DNA from: Leptospira kirschneri serovar Cynopteri str. 3522 CT
GTDB lineage: Bacteria; Spirochaetota; Leptospiria; Leptospirales; Leptospiraceae
Assembly (NCBI RefSeq): GCF_000243695.2
Contig: NZ_AHMN02000011.1
Coordinates: forward strand, 172,001 to 236,000
DNA length: 64,000 nt
Direction of reading: 5' to 3'
Part shown: positions 35,839 to 46,116 of the stretch, piece by piece
How positions within the stretch are numbered: the first letter of the stretch is position 1
How the letters are laid out: each line of letters starts with the position of its first letter
The notes under the pieces: model-generated
What the model saw: the letters and a program-made list of their open reading frames with translations, nothing else
The model's database searches: none
What the model was told of the DNA's origin: nothing
Made by a program: the position numbers and the translations under genes

Positions 35839-36819
35839 ATGGAGTCGGACCCAATTTCTAAAACAAAAAATATGACCAAAGCCGTCGTCACTTTTTGCAT
35901 ATTTGGGACAATGTCTTTGTTGTTTTTACTTACTGCTCCTTTCTGGGCTTTGAACGGAGAATATGGAACAGTTCTTTTTATCGCATTTCCATTTTCGATA
36001 GGACTTTTGATGGAGTTTCATTTGCTTTTTATTTTCGCAAAAACTCTTACAACAAAAAAGGAACTTATATATGTAGGGATTGTTACGATCTTATCTGCTG
36101 GTTTTTCCATTTTCGTGTTTCTAATTTTCGGAAAAGAAGGTTTGATCTGTATTTTAATGGCGTTTCCAATTGCTTTTCTTCTAATTTTTATCGGAGCTTT
36201 GATTGGTTCCTATATCTACATGAAAAATTTGTCCAAGTATTTAGTAATTTTAATAGTACTATGTTTCAACGTGTCCGCGTATATTTACGATCGGAATGAT
36301 CGAAATTTAGAGAAACAAAAAGTTCAAACATCAATCGAAATCAACGCTTCTAAAAAAGAAGTTTGGAAGCATATTATTTCTCCGTTTGAATTTGGAGAGG
36401 CGGAAAATTTTTTCCTTCGTAACGGAATCTCTTATCCGGCTTCTATGAGAATCGTGGAACAAAATGGAAAACTTTTTCTATTTTGCAATTACACAAATGG
36501 GACAACATCGGCTAACGTGGATTCTTTTGAAAATCTGGAAAGGTTTTCATTCTCATTTCCTGAACCACAGGTCACCATGAAAGAAACTTCTTTGTACGGA
36601 GAAGTGGAACCGAAACATATTCGAGGTAAAGTTTGGGCAGTATTCGGAGAATTTCGTCTGATAGAAGTCTCTGAAAACAAAACTAAAGTAATTGCTAAGA
36701 CGGAATACGTGAATAGCCTAGGTCCGAAATTTTATTGGAAATTATGGGAAGATTATTTAATAAACGAAATTCATCATCATGTATTGACTAAGATTAAAAA
36801 TAAAATCGAACAAAAATGA
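35839..36819 (+). CDS. Membrane protein with C-terminal SRPBCC domain
   Basis: 326 residues. Four or five membrane helices fill residues 12-145 (VTFCIFGTMSLLFLLTAPF, VLFIAFPFSIGLLMEFHLLF, ILMAFPIAFLLIFIGALIGS, YLVILIVLCFNVSAYI). From about 155 to the end there is an SRPBCC/polyketide cyclase-like domain: VQTSIEINASKKEVWKHI, then GEVEPKHIRGKVWAVFGEF and TKVIAKTEYVNSLGPKFYW. It probably binds a hydrophobic ligand at the membrane; function unknown. TTAGGAG precedes the ATG. Standing alone. Confidence 0.75.
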   Translation: MESDPISKTKNMTKAVVTFCIFGTMSLLFLLTAPFWALNGEYGTVLFIAFPFSIGLLMEFHLLFIFAKTLTTKKELIYVGIVTILSAGFSIFVFLIFGKEGLICILMAFPIAFLLIFIGALIGSYIYMKNLSKYLVILIVLCFNVSAYIYDRNDRNLEKQKVQTSIEINASKKEVWKHIISPFEFGEAENFFLRNGISYPASMRIVEQNGKLFLFCNYTNGTTSANVDSFENLERFSFSFPEPQVTMKETSLYGEVEPKHIRGKVWAVFGEFRLIEVSENKTKVIAKTEYVNSLGPKFYWKLWEDYLINEIHHHVLTKIKNKIEQK

Positions 36820-36904
36820 GATTATTTTATTGATTCTATATATTAGAATACCATAAATTTTGAAAGTATTTTTCGTTTTAGGCGAAATTTTAGATAATTC
36901 TATT

Positions 36905-37005
36905 GGAGTTTTTGAAAAATTAATTCTCTATTTTCTTCTGTTTCATAAAAACGGTCGATTGAAGCAGTTTTGTTAATTTAAACTAAAAAATTTTTCAACA
37001 ACTCT
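36905..37005 (-). mobile_element. Family A miniature element, 101 bp
   Basis: GGAGTTTTTGAAAAATTAAT at the left and ATTTTTCAACAACTCT at the right; ATT is duplicated at 36902-36904 and 37006-37008. The interior is in reverse orientation relative to the copy at 17998 (CTGTTTCATAAAAACGG, GAAGCAGTTTTGTTAA). Confidence 0.88.
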
Positions 37006-37103
37006 ATTGTATATTTTTGAATGAATTCTAAAGCCGATTAAGATTGAGAGATAATTGAAATTTAAAAAAAATTGCATTAAAAAATTAAATGCATAAGTAA
37101 AAT

Positions 37104-37796
37104 ATGATATTATTAAGTAAAGTTATAAATCAAAAGAGATTTTTTGACCTTTTTTCAGAAAGTTACGGTTTTATAGAATTACTCTCTCTGGGCCTTGCGA
37201 ATCGGATTCGAAAACGTTCTCTTGGCATTTTGAATCTTTTAGGGGATGATGTTATTTGTGATTTAATGTGTGGGAACGGGCAAAATATTGGAATTTTAAG
37301 AAAATATTTCCGTTGTAAAAAAATCATAGGTTTGGACGTTTCTAGTCGTATGATTGGACGTGCGCGAGATCGTTTTGGAAATGAGAATATTCTTTATATT
37401 ACAGAAAACGTTTTGGCTTGTTCTGTTCCTTCTAATTATTGTGACGCGGTTTGTTGTACTTTCGGATTAAAAAGCCTTTTACCTGAACAAAGGAATCTTT
37501 TAATTTCGGAAGTGTATAGAATTTTAAAACCTTCCGGTACTTTCGTTTTTGTAGAATTATCCGAACCAGTGGGTTTCATTTATATTTTCTGGAAATTTTA
37601 TTTCGTATATTTACTTCCTCTGATCGGAAGATTATTTTCTTATCCGTTTGTGAAAAATAAATATCTGGCAAATTCAATTTCTACTTTTGGTAATATTCTT
37701 TCGGATGAACCTTACTTTCGTTCTTTTTTTTCCAAAGTGAATTTGTTTAGCTGGTATGGTGGAATTGTGACCGGTGTTTTCGGACAAAAATTTTGA
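37104..37796 (+). CDS. SAM-dependent methyltransferase, UbiE-like
   Basis: 230 residues. Motif I is DVICDLMCGNGQNIGILRKY (SAM-binding Gly loop), followed by IIGLDVSSRMIGRARDRF, SNYCDAVCCTFGLKSL and EVYRILKPSGTFVFVELS, the normal order in class I methyltransferases related to UbiE/MenG. A hydrophobic segment (FIYIFWKFYFVYLLPLIG) after motif post-III fits action on a membrane lipid or quinone. The substrate is unknown. No strong ribosome binding site. Confidence 0.85.
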   Translation: MILLSKVINQKRFFDLFSESYGFIELLSLGLANRIRKRSLGILNLLGDDVICDLMCGNGQNIGILRKYFRCKKIIGLDVSSRMIGRARDRFGNENILYITENVLACSVPSNYCDAVCCTFGLKSLLPEQRNLLISEVYRILKPSGTFVFVELSEPVGFIYIFWKFYFVYLLPLIGRLFSYPFVKNKYLANSISTFGNILSDEPYFRSFFSKVNLFSWYGGIVTGVFGQKF

Positions 37797-38234
37797 CGGT
37801 ATTTCTCACGGATTCTAAAATATTTTTTGGTACTTTCTTGGTTAACTGTACATACAAAATATTCTAATTTCTTAAAGTTATAAGAATTACAAATTTGAAA
37901 TTAAATTCACATTATGAGTTCCTATAAAATTGAACACCAAATGTTTATTGCAAACGTGCCGTTTAACGTGGATTGCCTGGATTTTATTACGTAGAGTTCA
38001 TATTATTGAAGTATAAACTATTGGATTGAACACTTTATTATATGATTCAGGATAGTTATAGATATTACGTAAAAAACGAATTGAACGTATTGCTTGAATT
38101 TCTGTAGGCTACAAATGTGGACGCAATTAAACTTATGAACCCAAATAAACGGGTAAATTTTTTGCGAGAATTTTCTAATTTTCCTTTAAAGACTTCTAGA
38201 ACTTTTCTATAATATCCTAGAAGGAGTAAATACG
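37797..38234. other. Non-coding region
   Basis: AT-rich, with one degenerate family C copy at about 37915 (TATGAGTTCCTATAAAA) and decayed family B-like sequence at 37960-38000. No gene supported. Confidence 0.5.
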
Positions 38235-38423
38235 ATGTCATACATGGCAGTGGGATCAAGACAGATTCTTTTTTCGGATTCGATTGCACCTGCGACAACC
38301 GGCTCTTCTCCGAGGGAGATTGTGGCTACACAGGACAATCAAACAAAAAGCCCGGACGTTTCGGTGGTTTCTCCAGGGTCTCCACCTTCTTCAATCGGCA
38401 ACAATATAGATTTATATATTTAA
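38235..38423 (+). CDS. Small hypothetical protein, Ser/Pro-rich
   Basis: 62 residues, MSYMAVGSRQILFSDSIAPA followed by a low-complexity Ser/Pro/Thr tail (SPGSPPSSIGNN). A clear ribosome binding site, AGAAGGAG, is 8 bases before the ATG, which is the main reason to accept it. There is no signal peptide or motif. It ends 6 bases before the next gene, so the two are probably co-transcribed. Function unknown. Confidence 0.55.
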   Translation: MSYMAVGSRQILFSDSIAPATTGSSPREIVATQDNQTKSPDVSVVSPGSPPSSIGNNIDLYI

Positions 38424-38429
38424 ACTTTT

Positions 38430-38816
<387 letters not shown>

Positions 38817-38912
38817 CACAATCCACTTTCAAACCGTTTGTTATAATTGTTTTTATTTCTTTGCGTATTTGAAGTATATCTTATATTCTAATTTTTTGTA
38901 CAAATTTATAAT

Positions 38913-39004
38913 AAAGTTTTTGAAAAATGGGATCAACAAAACTGCTTCCATTGTCCATTTCAATACAGCGGAAACAGATCAAGAATTAATTTTTCAACAA
39001 TTCT
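38913..39004 (+). mobile_element. Family A miniature element, 92 bp variant
   Basis: AAAGTTTTTGAAAAATGG at the left and AATTTTTCAACAATTCT at the right, with AAT duplicated at 38910-38912 and 39005-39007. The interior CAACAAAACTGCTTCCATTG matches other copies; about 9 bases are missing relative to the 101-bp form. Confidence 0.85.
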
Positions 39005-39098
39005 AATATTGTTCGAATAGTAACAATAAAACTGGAAGACAAAAATCTTGACGTTAATGATGAAAATGATTTACCTATGTAATCATAAAGAAGGATAT

Positions 39099-39548
39099 AT
39101 GAATCAAAATAGAAAAACAAAAAATGAATGGTTTTTCATTTTTATATTGTTAGGTGTTTTTTTTATAAGTCCTAAAATTATAAAATCCCAAAGTGGCGTT
39201 TCTATTTCTGCTTTCTGGAAGGAATTTAAAGATGCGGTTCTCAAAAATGATCCAGAGAAGTTGGCGAGTTTGTCTCGGTTCCCGATTAAAATGCCGTATG
39301 GATATGCTCAAATTAAGAATAAGAAAGAGTTTTTAAAACGTTATGATGAAATTTTTTCTCGGCAAGCCGATGCAAAAGAATGTTTTCAAAAAGAAAAACA
39401 GCCGGTTGCAGATCCGGAAAGAACGAAAGAATATATTGTTAGTTGTAAAATGAGAAACGGGGCACCAGATGAGGAACCTGTCGTTTACGGATTTACATAT
39501 ACTAAGACCGGTTGGAAATTAATTTACCTTGATAATATCAACGAGTGA
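39099..39548 (+). CDS. Exported protein of unknown function
   Basis: 149 residues from the ATG at 39099, chosen because AAGAAGGATAT is directly upstream; a further in-frame ATG at 39048 lacks such a site. A signal peptide (EWFFIFILLGVFFISPKIIKSQ) is followed by a small soluble domain: FWKEFKDAVLKNDPEKLASL, then MPYGYAQIKNKKEFLKRYDE and VYGFTYTKTGWKLIYLDNI. The pattern resembles NTF2-like periplasmic proteins. Two Cys may form a disulfide. Function unknown. Confidence 0.7.
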   Translation: MNQNRKTKNEWFFIFILLGVFFISPKIIKSQSGVSISAFWKEFKDAVLKNDPEKLASLSRFPIKMPYGYAQIKNKKEFLKRYDEIFSRQADAKECFQKEKQPVADPERTKEYIVSCKMRNGAPDEEPVVYGFTYTKTGWKLIYLDNINE

Positions 39549-40723
39549 ACGTTAAGTAAAATTTAGTACTTAAAAACTTTTGTATGAAATTGTTATTTTA
39601 CAAATATTACAAGGGTTAAAAATTCTTTCATAGACGTTTTCTAAATTTAAACTTGTTCATTTTATTATGTTCTAAAAATATAAAGTATTTTTTTTGATTA
39701 TTGTCCTGCCTTCAAACTGCGATTAAAGGTAGAGTTCTGTTGTTAATTCAATCGAGCTTTTCGGTGAATACCATCACTTTGGTTCTTTGAGTCGCGAATG
39801 AGTTGAATTTTGCTCTTAAAATTCAATGAAACTATTTTTATAGTTTGTTTTCGATAAGGTTGCTTCGGTTTCTGAAGTGAAAAAATTTCATTGAAAACAA
39901 AAATATTCTATAAAAAAGTATGGGTTTTCGCATTTTAGAAAATCAGAATATTTTGTTTATCAAATTTCTATAGTAACTAACGTGTGTTCGGTCATCATTC
40001 ACTTTTCTGAAAAAAGTTAGAATCTGAACTTTACAGATCGATTCCTAAAATGTGGGAACTACCATGATTTTATAACTGATCCCTATAAAATTACTCAAAA
40101 ACTATTATATAAAGAGGTACTTTAGAAAATTCTAATAAAATACTGAAATTCCAATTGATTACGTCTTATTTGGTCGTTTGAGAACTTTTACTGATCTCTA
40201 TAAAATTGAGTACCGTTATTCTATCACAAAACGCTGATTCTATGTAAAATAACGTGAGCAGGGCGTAACAAATGCGAAAGCGATTATTATGCTGCGATTC
40301 GTAGAGAGGCGTTGCACCTGAGCTTATTATTCGCCCAATTTTCTTACGTCGAACTCACGTTAAAATATTAGGTACTTTATTAGTTATAAGTAGTAATTCC
40401 CTATTTATCAAATCCTTGTAGTTTTTAGGTTCCGAGACAAGTTATAAAATAAAATCCCAGTGTTTTGTGTTGAAATATCACTTTGTAATGAAAATTTACG
40501 ATAATCACTTTTTATAAGAATTGGTTTTTATATTAATAAAATATTAATAATTTTGAATATAAAAGAATATTTATTTAATTGGAATTAAAAATAAATTATG
40601 CACCAAGTACTGCTTGAGTAATAGATTTGCTTTTCGCTTTTGAAATTTTTTCGTAAAAAAGTCTATCTTTTTTGATATTGCGTCTCAAAATCTAGGAAAT
40701 CAATTATTAACGAGGTTTAAAAA
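39549..40723. other. Long non-coding region upstream of the haemolysin gene
   Basis: No gene seen in 1.2 kb. It contains a family C copy at 40049-40070 (ATGTGGGAACTACCATG) and the complete family B element at 40251-40361. The 350 bases before 40724 are extremely AT-rich and presumably include the haemolysin promoter, which I could not assign. Confidence 0.6.
40251..40361. mobile_element. Family B miniature element, 111 bp
   Basis: Left end AACGTGAGCAGGGCGTAAC, right end CTTACGTCGAACTCACGTT, inverted with respect to each other. AAAAT is present directly on both sides (40246-40250 and 40362-40366), a 5-bp target duplication. The interior has GCGAAAGCGATTATTATG and CGCCCAATTTT, shared with the copy at 49644. 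It lacks the GC-rich hairpin. Confidence 0.88.
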
Positions 40724-42388
40724 ATGCGGAATATTTTTCGAAAAAAAAGTGATGGAATGCAAAATACATACAAAAAATCTAAATCTTTAATAGGTTTTTA
40801 TTGTCTCTTTTTGTTCTTTTTGAATTGTCTACCGGATAGACAAAATGTACATGCAAATTTACTAATGTATTTTTTGCTTATTTCAAAAGAATCGAATATT
40901 CAATTTACGAATATAAGTGCGGAAAGAGCGAGAACTGAAGTTCAAGCATCTTCGGAAGAGGAGATAAAAATTCTAAGTTACAATCTTTTTATGTATCATA
41001 AAGGACTTTTTAATTCCGGAAACTGGGGTCAAGAGAAAAGGGCGCAATTATTTGCATATTCAAAATATGTTAAAGATCAGGATGTGCTCGTATTGGAAGG
41101 AGTTTTTGATACAAAATCGAAAAATATACTTATGAATGGACTTCGCTCTCAATATCCAAATCAAATCGATGTCATCGGAAGGGCTACACACGGTTGGGAT
41201 CAAACTCTAGGTGATTTTAGAGCTTTTCCGCTCGATAACGATTATAATGGAGGAGTGATTGTCTTAAGCAAATGGCCTATCGAAGAAAAGATACAATACG
41301 TTTTTGAAAATCACGGATGTGGAAACGACTACTATTATAACAAAGGATTTGTTTACGTAAAAATTAACAAACACGGTCGCAAATATCATATCATTGGAAC
41401 TGATGTTCAAAATACTTCTTGTTCTGATTTGGGTCAAAATGCAAGAAAACATCAATTCGTTGAGATTAAAAATTTTATCAATTTAAAACAAGTGCCAAAA
41501 AATGAAACTATATTTTTGGCGGGGAGTTTTAACGTAAATAGAGGTAGTACAGAATATCAAGATATTCTAATGATATTAGGTGTAGATGAACCTCATTACG
41601 CAGGAATTTCTTTTACTTGGGATCCTAAAAAAAACGCAATTGCCTCTTACACCAGTGGTGCACCACAGGTATCCAGCTATTTGGAATATATATTTGTTGT
41701 AGGAACTCATTTCAAACCTCAAGTTTGGCAAAATTTGGCGTATGATCCCATCACCCCGACTACTTGGAACGTTGTAGGATATACGGGTTATGAGTTTTCT
41801 GATCGTTATCCTGTTTACGGTTTTACTTATGCAGATTCTAATACTCCAACTCAATCTGCACATAGAAGAAAATACGACCAAGTATCTTTTGAATCGGTAG
41901 CAACTGGAAAAAAAATTCAAGCCGATCCTGAACAAGCAAATGGATGGTTACAAGTAAACGCATCGGATGAAACTGAATTTACAAAGTTTAATTTGTTGCA
42001 GGAAGACGATCCTAAATCCAATACCGATTGTCTTAAAAGCGGATATACTCGGATTGAACCTTCTTATTATCTAAATTATTATTGGAATTGGTGGCTCGGA
42101 GGAGGTGGGGGCAACTATGCTTACTATCCTAAATTTAACGATGCTTCCAATAATTTACAGATTCATGTTATAGATGAAGAAGAGTGTATAAAAGACGGAA
42201 GTAGGATTGTATTCAAAGATTATGATGGAAATACGTTGGATTACTATTATCTTACAATTTGGGATGGTGGCAATTGGAATGGATATTTATATCTTTGGAA
42301 TAAAACTTACAACTTAAGGGAAACTTTCAAAGTAAGATTGAATACAAAACCTGAAAGAGATTGGAAAGACGATCTAATTTATCGTTAA
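40724..42388 (+). CDS. sphH: Sphingomyelinase C-like haemolysin, catalytic residues replaced
   Basis: 554 residues. A lipobox-like LFLFFLNC (Cys35) ends the signal region, then the DNase I-like sphingomyelinase domain (about 80-370) with ILSYNLFMYHKG, NGGVIVLSKWPI, NVNRG and YTGYEFSDRYPVYGFTY, then a C-terminal domain rich in Trp/Tyr (WNWWLGGGGGNYAYYP). Compared with active bacterial sphingomyelinases, the metal-binding Glu of QEVFD is Gly126 (LEGVFD), the His of GTHLQ is Asp227 (GTDVQ), the Asp of GDxN is Ser268 (GSFN) and the final His of SDHYP is Arg361 (SDRYP). The enzyme is therefore probably inactive; in L. interrogans SphH is described as a pore-forming haemolysin without sphingomyelinase activity. 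The symbol is an inference from this pattern and length. GAGG lies before the ATG. Confidence 0.85.
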   Translation: MRNIFRKKSDGMQNTYKKSKSLIGFYCLFLFFLNCLPDRQNVHANLLMYFLLISKESNIQFTNISAERARTEVQASSEEEIKILSYNLFMYHKGLFNSGNWGQEKRAQLFAYSKYVKDQDVLVLEGVFDTKSKNILMNGLRSQYPNQIDVIGRATHGWDQTLGDFRAFPLDNDYNGGVIVLSKWPIEEKIQYVFENHGCGNDYYYNKGFVYVKINKHGRKYHIIGTDVQNTSCSDLGQNARKHQFVEIKNFINLKQVPKNETIFLAGSFNVNRGSTEYQDILMILGVDEPHYAGISFTWDPKKNAIASYTSGAPQVSSYLEYIFVVGTHFKPQVWQNLAYDPITPTTWNVVGYTGYEFSDRYPVYGFTYADSNTPTQSAHRRKYDQVSFESVATGKKIQADPEQANGWLQVNASDETEFTKFNLLQEDDPKSNTDCLKSGYTRIEPSYYLNYYWNWWLGGGGGNYAYYPKFNDASNNLQIHVIDEEECIKDGSRIVFKDYDGNTLDYYYLTIWDGGNWNGYLYLWNKTYNLRETFKVRLNTKPERDWKDDLIYR

Positions 42389-42742
42389 TTTTCTACTCTT
42401 GTTGTTTTTTTAAAAGCGAACTTTTTATAAAATCTAAAGATAATGATCTTAAAGTCGAATCTCTGCAAAAAACCGCTGTTTGATGACTGTGATCAGAATT
42501 AAAAATTAATTTTATAAAGTTTTTCCGAACATCATCTCAAAAATATTATATTAATGTTTGCACTAAGACACTAAACTATTTTTGAGATGACTTACAACTT
42601 ATTGATTTCCGTAAAATTGAATACCGTGAATTTCTATCGCAAAGTCTTATTTCGACGCAAAAGACTAGGTAGTCTATTATATAGCTATCAGTAGTTATAT
42701 TAATATATTCTAATTAATTTAATAGATTTCTTTCAACTACGT
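42389..42742. other. Non-coding spacer between convergent genes
   Basis: AT-rich spacer of 354 bases between the haemolysin and MFS stop codons. I see no gene, no family A, B or C copy and no convincing terminator. Confidence 0.45.
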
Positions 42743-44269
42743 TTATAATCCTTCTTCTTTTTCTAAACTTTTACGCATCATAAAAATGGTAACTGCCAAT
42801 ACGAAGGAAATCACCGCACAAATGATCGAAACCAATTGAAACGAATCGGTAAATGCATGTTTGGCGGAATACAATAGAGAGAGTGCAATATCTTCTGGTA
42901 ATTCTTTAGCGACTGCGACCGCAGCGCCTAATGTACCTTTGGCGGATTCCATCGACTCCGGGGAAATTCCATTAAAAGTCAAGCCGTTCATACGATTTTT
43001 ATAAACCGCAGTCCCGATACTTCCTAAAACGGCGATTCCTAAAACTCCGCCGAATTCGACGCTGGTTTCCGAAATAGAGGCTGCGGCTCCTGCTCTTTCT
43101 GGAGGCGCGGAGCCTACGATTAGATCCGTACCTAAAATGACCACAGAACAAATTCCCAAAGATATGATAACGGAACCGATTACCACATAAGTAAGACCCG
43201 AATCAGCTTCGATTAACGCGTAGAAGGCGAGTCCGATGATATTGAGAACGAGACCTCCAGATACTACAATGATTGGGCGAATTTTTCTAACTAACATAGG
43301 AACCGCAAGAGAACCAATTACGTTTCCGGCGGCCGAAGGGAGAGTCCAAAATCCTGCAACTAACGGCGATAAGCCGAGAACCAATTGTAGGTATTGGGCT
43401 AGAAACAAAAAACTACCCAACCCGACAAAAATGGTCAATGAGTTGGCGATCAGAGCGGCGCTGAAGGCGGGAACTTTAAACAACCTAAGATCGATTAAAG
43501 GATCTTTGAGGTTTTGTTGTCTTCGGATAAAAAATGTTCCGATCAGAAGACCGCTAAAGATAAGAAGGAATGAAAGAATTTCCCAGCCGTTTTCAGCGAT
43601 TCGTTTAAATCCGTATATGATACTCAAAACTGAACTCAAAGAGAGTATCACGCTAGGAATGTCTAAACTTCCTGCGTTTGGATCTTTGAATTCGGGAAGA
43701 AGTTTAGGGCCTACGATTAAAAGAAGAATCATAACTGGAACACTCAGTAGAAAAACGGAGCCCCACCAAAAATGTTCTAAAAGTAATCCCCCGATTAAAG
43801 GACCAATTGCTCCACCGATAGAAAAACTAGTTCCCCAGATTCCGATTGCGACCGTTCTTTGATTTGTGTCTAAAAACATATTACGAATTAGTGATAGAGT
43901 AGATGGAGCCAAGGTTGCTGCTGTAATACCTAATAAGGCTCTGGTTGCGATTAACATTTCCGCACTTTTGGAGAACGCCGCCAGAACGGAAGCGATCCCA
44001 AACGATGCCGCGCCTATCATGAGAAGTTTTCTTCTTCCGATACGATCGCCTAACGTGCCCATGGTGACTAAAAAACCGGCTACTAAAAAGCCGTAGATGT
44101 CTACGATCCATAAAAGTTGGGAACCGGTAGGTTTTAGATCTTCGGTAAGGTGAGGTACGGCTAAGTAAAGTACGGTTAGATCCATAGCGTAAAGCAGACA
44201 AGGAAGTGCAATTACAGCAAGACCGATCCATTCTTTTTTACTGGCCAGATTTGTGTTTGTGGGGTTCAT
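42743..44269 (-). CDS. MFS drug exporter, DHA2 (14-TM) family
   Basis: 508 residues, consistent with a 14-helix DHA2 transporter (SmvA/LfrA/EmrB type). Motif A between helices 2 and 3 is MGTLGDRIGRRKLLM; the antiporter motif C in helix 5 is SIGGAIGPLIGGLLLE; LAMDLTVLYLAVPHL-like sequence in helix 1 (AMDLTVLYLAVPHL) is typical of DHA2. It likely exports cationic or hydrophobic compounds using the proton gradient. Substrates are unknown. Transcribed alone, toward the haemolysin gene. Confidence 0.9.
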   Translation of the reverse strand: MNPTNTNLASKKEWIGLAVIALPCLLYAMDLTVLYLAVPHLTEDLKPTGSQLLWIVDIYGFLVAGFLVTMGTLGDRIGRRKLLMIGAASFGIASVLAAFSKSAEMLIATRALLGITAATLAPSTLSLIRNMFLDTNQRTVAIGIWGTSFSIGGAIGPLIGGLLLEHFWWGSVFLLSVPVMILLLIVGPKLLPEFKDPNAGSLDIPSVILSLSSVLSIIYGFKRIAENGWEILSFLLIFSGLLIGTFFIRRQQNLKDPLIDLRLFKVPAFSAALIANSLTIFVGLGSFLFLAQYLQLVLGLSPLVAGFWTLPSAAGNVIGSLAVPMLVRKIRPIIVVSGGLVLNIIGLAFYALIEADSGLTYVVIGSVIISLGICSVVILGTDLIVGSAPPERAGAAASISETSVEFGGVLGIAVLGSIGTAVYKNRMNGLTFNGISPESMESAKGTLGAAVAVAKELPEDIALSLLYSAKHAFTDSFQLVSIICAVISFVLAVTIFMMRKSLEKEEGL

Positions 44270-45388
44270 TTTGATTCTTCTTATAGAGGTTGATAATAGA
44301 GTAGTACGTTGCCAGATCGGAATATTTTTGTTTGAATCAAATTCATTCGATTTTGAATTTCTTAGAACAGAGTTTTAAACACGATAGAATTTATCAAAAT
44401 TCTAACTTCATCTGTAAGTTTTTGTTCAATGGGTATAGAGGCTAAACTGAAACTTCCGAAAATCGCCATAATCTTTACCTTTTTGTTTTTAAACTTAATT
44501 ACTTATTTTATAAAATTATTATAAACTAATATATAATTTTCAATTTTACCTTTTCTAAAGTTTTTGAAAAAACAATTTTGGTAATTTTATTCATCTTTGT
44601 TGCTATAATCGAATTGTTTTTGAAACGGTTTTTACTATAGAGACTCTTAAAAATAATACTATAAGTTTATTCAAAAAACTAGAATGTAGGATTTCCTTTA
44701 AAGAAGTTATTAATTCTGTTTGGAATAGTCGTAATCTGTAAGAAGTTTTACATTTTAGTAAAATCTTACTGTTTATTTTTGATAGCATTTTCGTGTATCC
44801 TTGTATTAAACCAGAATTCGTTTCAAAAACGATTTTGGAATTTGTTTCTAAAATCTTAAGATCAATTACTTTTCAAACCTAAATCAAACGTGGTAGTTCC
44901 CACAGATTACGTCTCTTGACCATTTTATAGGCTTTTTGCAATTGGAGAGTTCCCACATTTAAAGTTTTACTTAAAACTAATATATAAGGTATCAATCGTT
45001 TACACTTCAATAAAGTAAATTTGTCGAAAGAAAATCAGTACAAATTCGGCGATTACCGAATCGCGCTTTCAGGTACGATCAACAAATCGAAGGAACAAAA
45101 TCTTTTCCTAAATTCAATTTGTTATAGAACTCGATCTGTCGAACGATCCATAGAGAGTGGACGGTTTTAGTTACTTCGATTGCCCTAAAACACGATCCGC
45201 GATACATTGAGTTCAGGAAAGTATTTTGCTGAGTTCCCGCCATCAATTGCTTTCGCATTGGATTATACCAAAAAACGCGTTAACCGATATTTTGTCGCAA
45301 CATTTGCAGATGCTCAATTTTGTGGGGAACAATCGTATAACCTTTCAGTCCACTCATCGTTTTAGATTAATTAGAAGTTTTTGAAATA
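44270..45388. other. Non-coding region with family C pair and a decayed family B copy
   Basis: Family C pair at 44889-44961 (GTGGTAGTTCCCACAGATT, GAGAGTTCCCACATTT). A strongly decayed family B copy at about 45010-45270 keeps ATTCAATTTGTTATAG, CGAACGATCCATAGAGAGTG and GATACATTGAGTTCAGG. No gene supported; short frames here lack start signals. Confidence 0.55.
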
Positions 45389-45853
45389 CTAATTAATCAT
45401 TCTCTTAAGTTCTGCTTCTAATCTGTCAAAGTTTTGTTCGTTCCCTTCAATTACGTATTTTTTAGCCTTTTCAAATTCTTGAAGAGATTCAAACAGCATA
45501 CGAAATGTCACCTTTGTATTATTAGGTGATTCTTCTTCAAAAGTTGTAGTAACTCTAAAAACGTGTCCAGAAATGTGATCGAATACGAGCTTTTCCGGTT
45601 TTATAATTTCTACAAAAACGCTGTGATTTGGATAATTCGTGCCGTCTGGACCATACATTGTAAAACGCCAGTGGCCTCCTGGTTTTAAGTCGAATTCGTG
45701 AAACGTATTTGTAAAACCATTTGGTCCCCACCACAACCGTAGATGTTGTGGATCGGTCCAGGCTTTGAAAACAATTTCTCGAGAGGCGTTGACAACACGA
45801 ATACTGACAATTTCACGATCCGAAGCGACTATCGTTTGGTTGGACATATTCAT
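45389..45853 (-). CDS. SRPBCC (AHSA1) domain protein 4 of the arsR-doxX cluster
   Basis: 154 residues, one complete AHSA1-type domain: VNASREIVFKAWTDPQHLRL, WWGPNGFTNTFHEFDLKPGG, WRFTMYGPDGTNYPN and VFVEIIKPEKLVFDH. It is clearly paralogous to the proteins encoded at 46687 and 47451. Such proteins bind small hydrophobic ligands in a helix-grip fold; their role is unknown, but they are commonly encoded beside ArsR-type regulators. It lies last in the cluster, 263 bases after the previous gene, so it may have its own promoter. Confidence 0.87.
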   Translation of the reverse strand: MNMSNQTIVASDREIVSIRVVNASREIVFKAWTDPQHLRLWWGPNGFTNTFHEFDLKPGGHWRFTMYGPDGTNYPNHSVFVEIIKPEKLVFDHISGHVFRVTTTFEEESPNNTKVTFRMLFESLQEFEKAKKYVIEGNEQNFDRLEAELKRMIN

Positions 45854-46116
45854 TCTCCTAATTTTAATTCTCCTAAGTTGTAAATGTTAGATTTTTCTAA
45901 GATCGTGTTGATAGAAATTTGAAACTTTAGATAAACATTTTTTAGTGAATCCAAAGTTTCGGTAAATCCCTCTGAAACTTTCTCTAAAAGTTTTAATTTC
46001 TGCAAAGGTTGTTTTGATCCATTCACCTACAACTTTAAGAATTGCATTACATTTTCTTTAGTGAAAGTAGAAACATTAAAAATTCTTGATATACAAAATT
46101 TTAAAATCGGTCGTAC

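Noticed and set aside
38065..38298. Minus-strand open frame of 77 codons
   Set aside because: It overlaps the better supported small gene at 38235, has no ribosome binding site and shows no recognisable pattern.
43236..43862. Plus-strand open frame of 208 codons inside the MFS gene
   Set aside because: It is the antisense shadow of a well-supported 508-residue transporter gene and has no recognisable domain.
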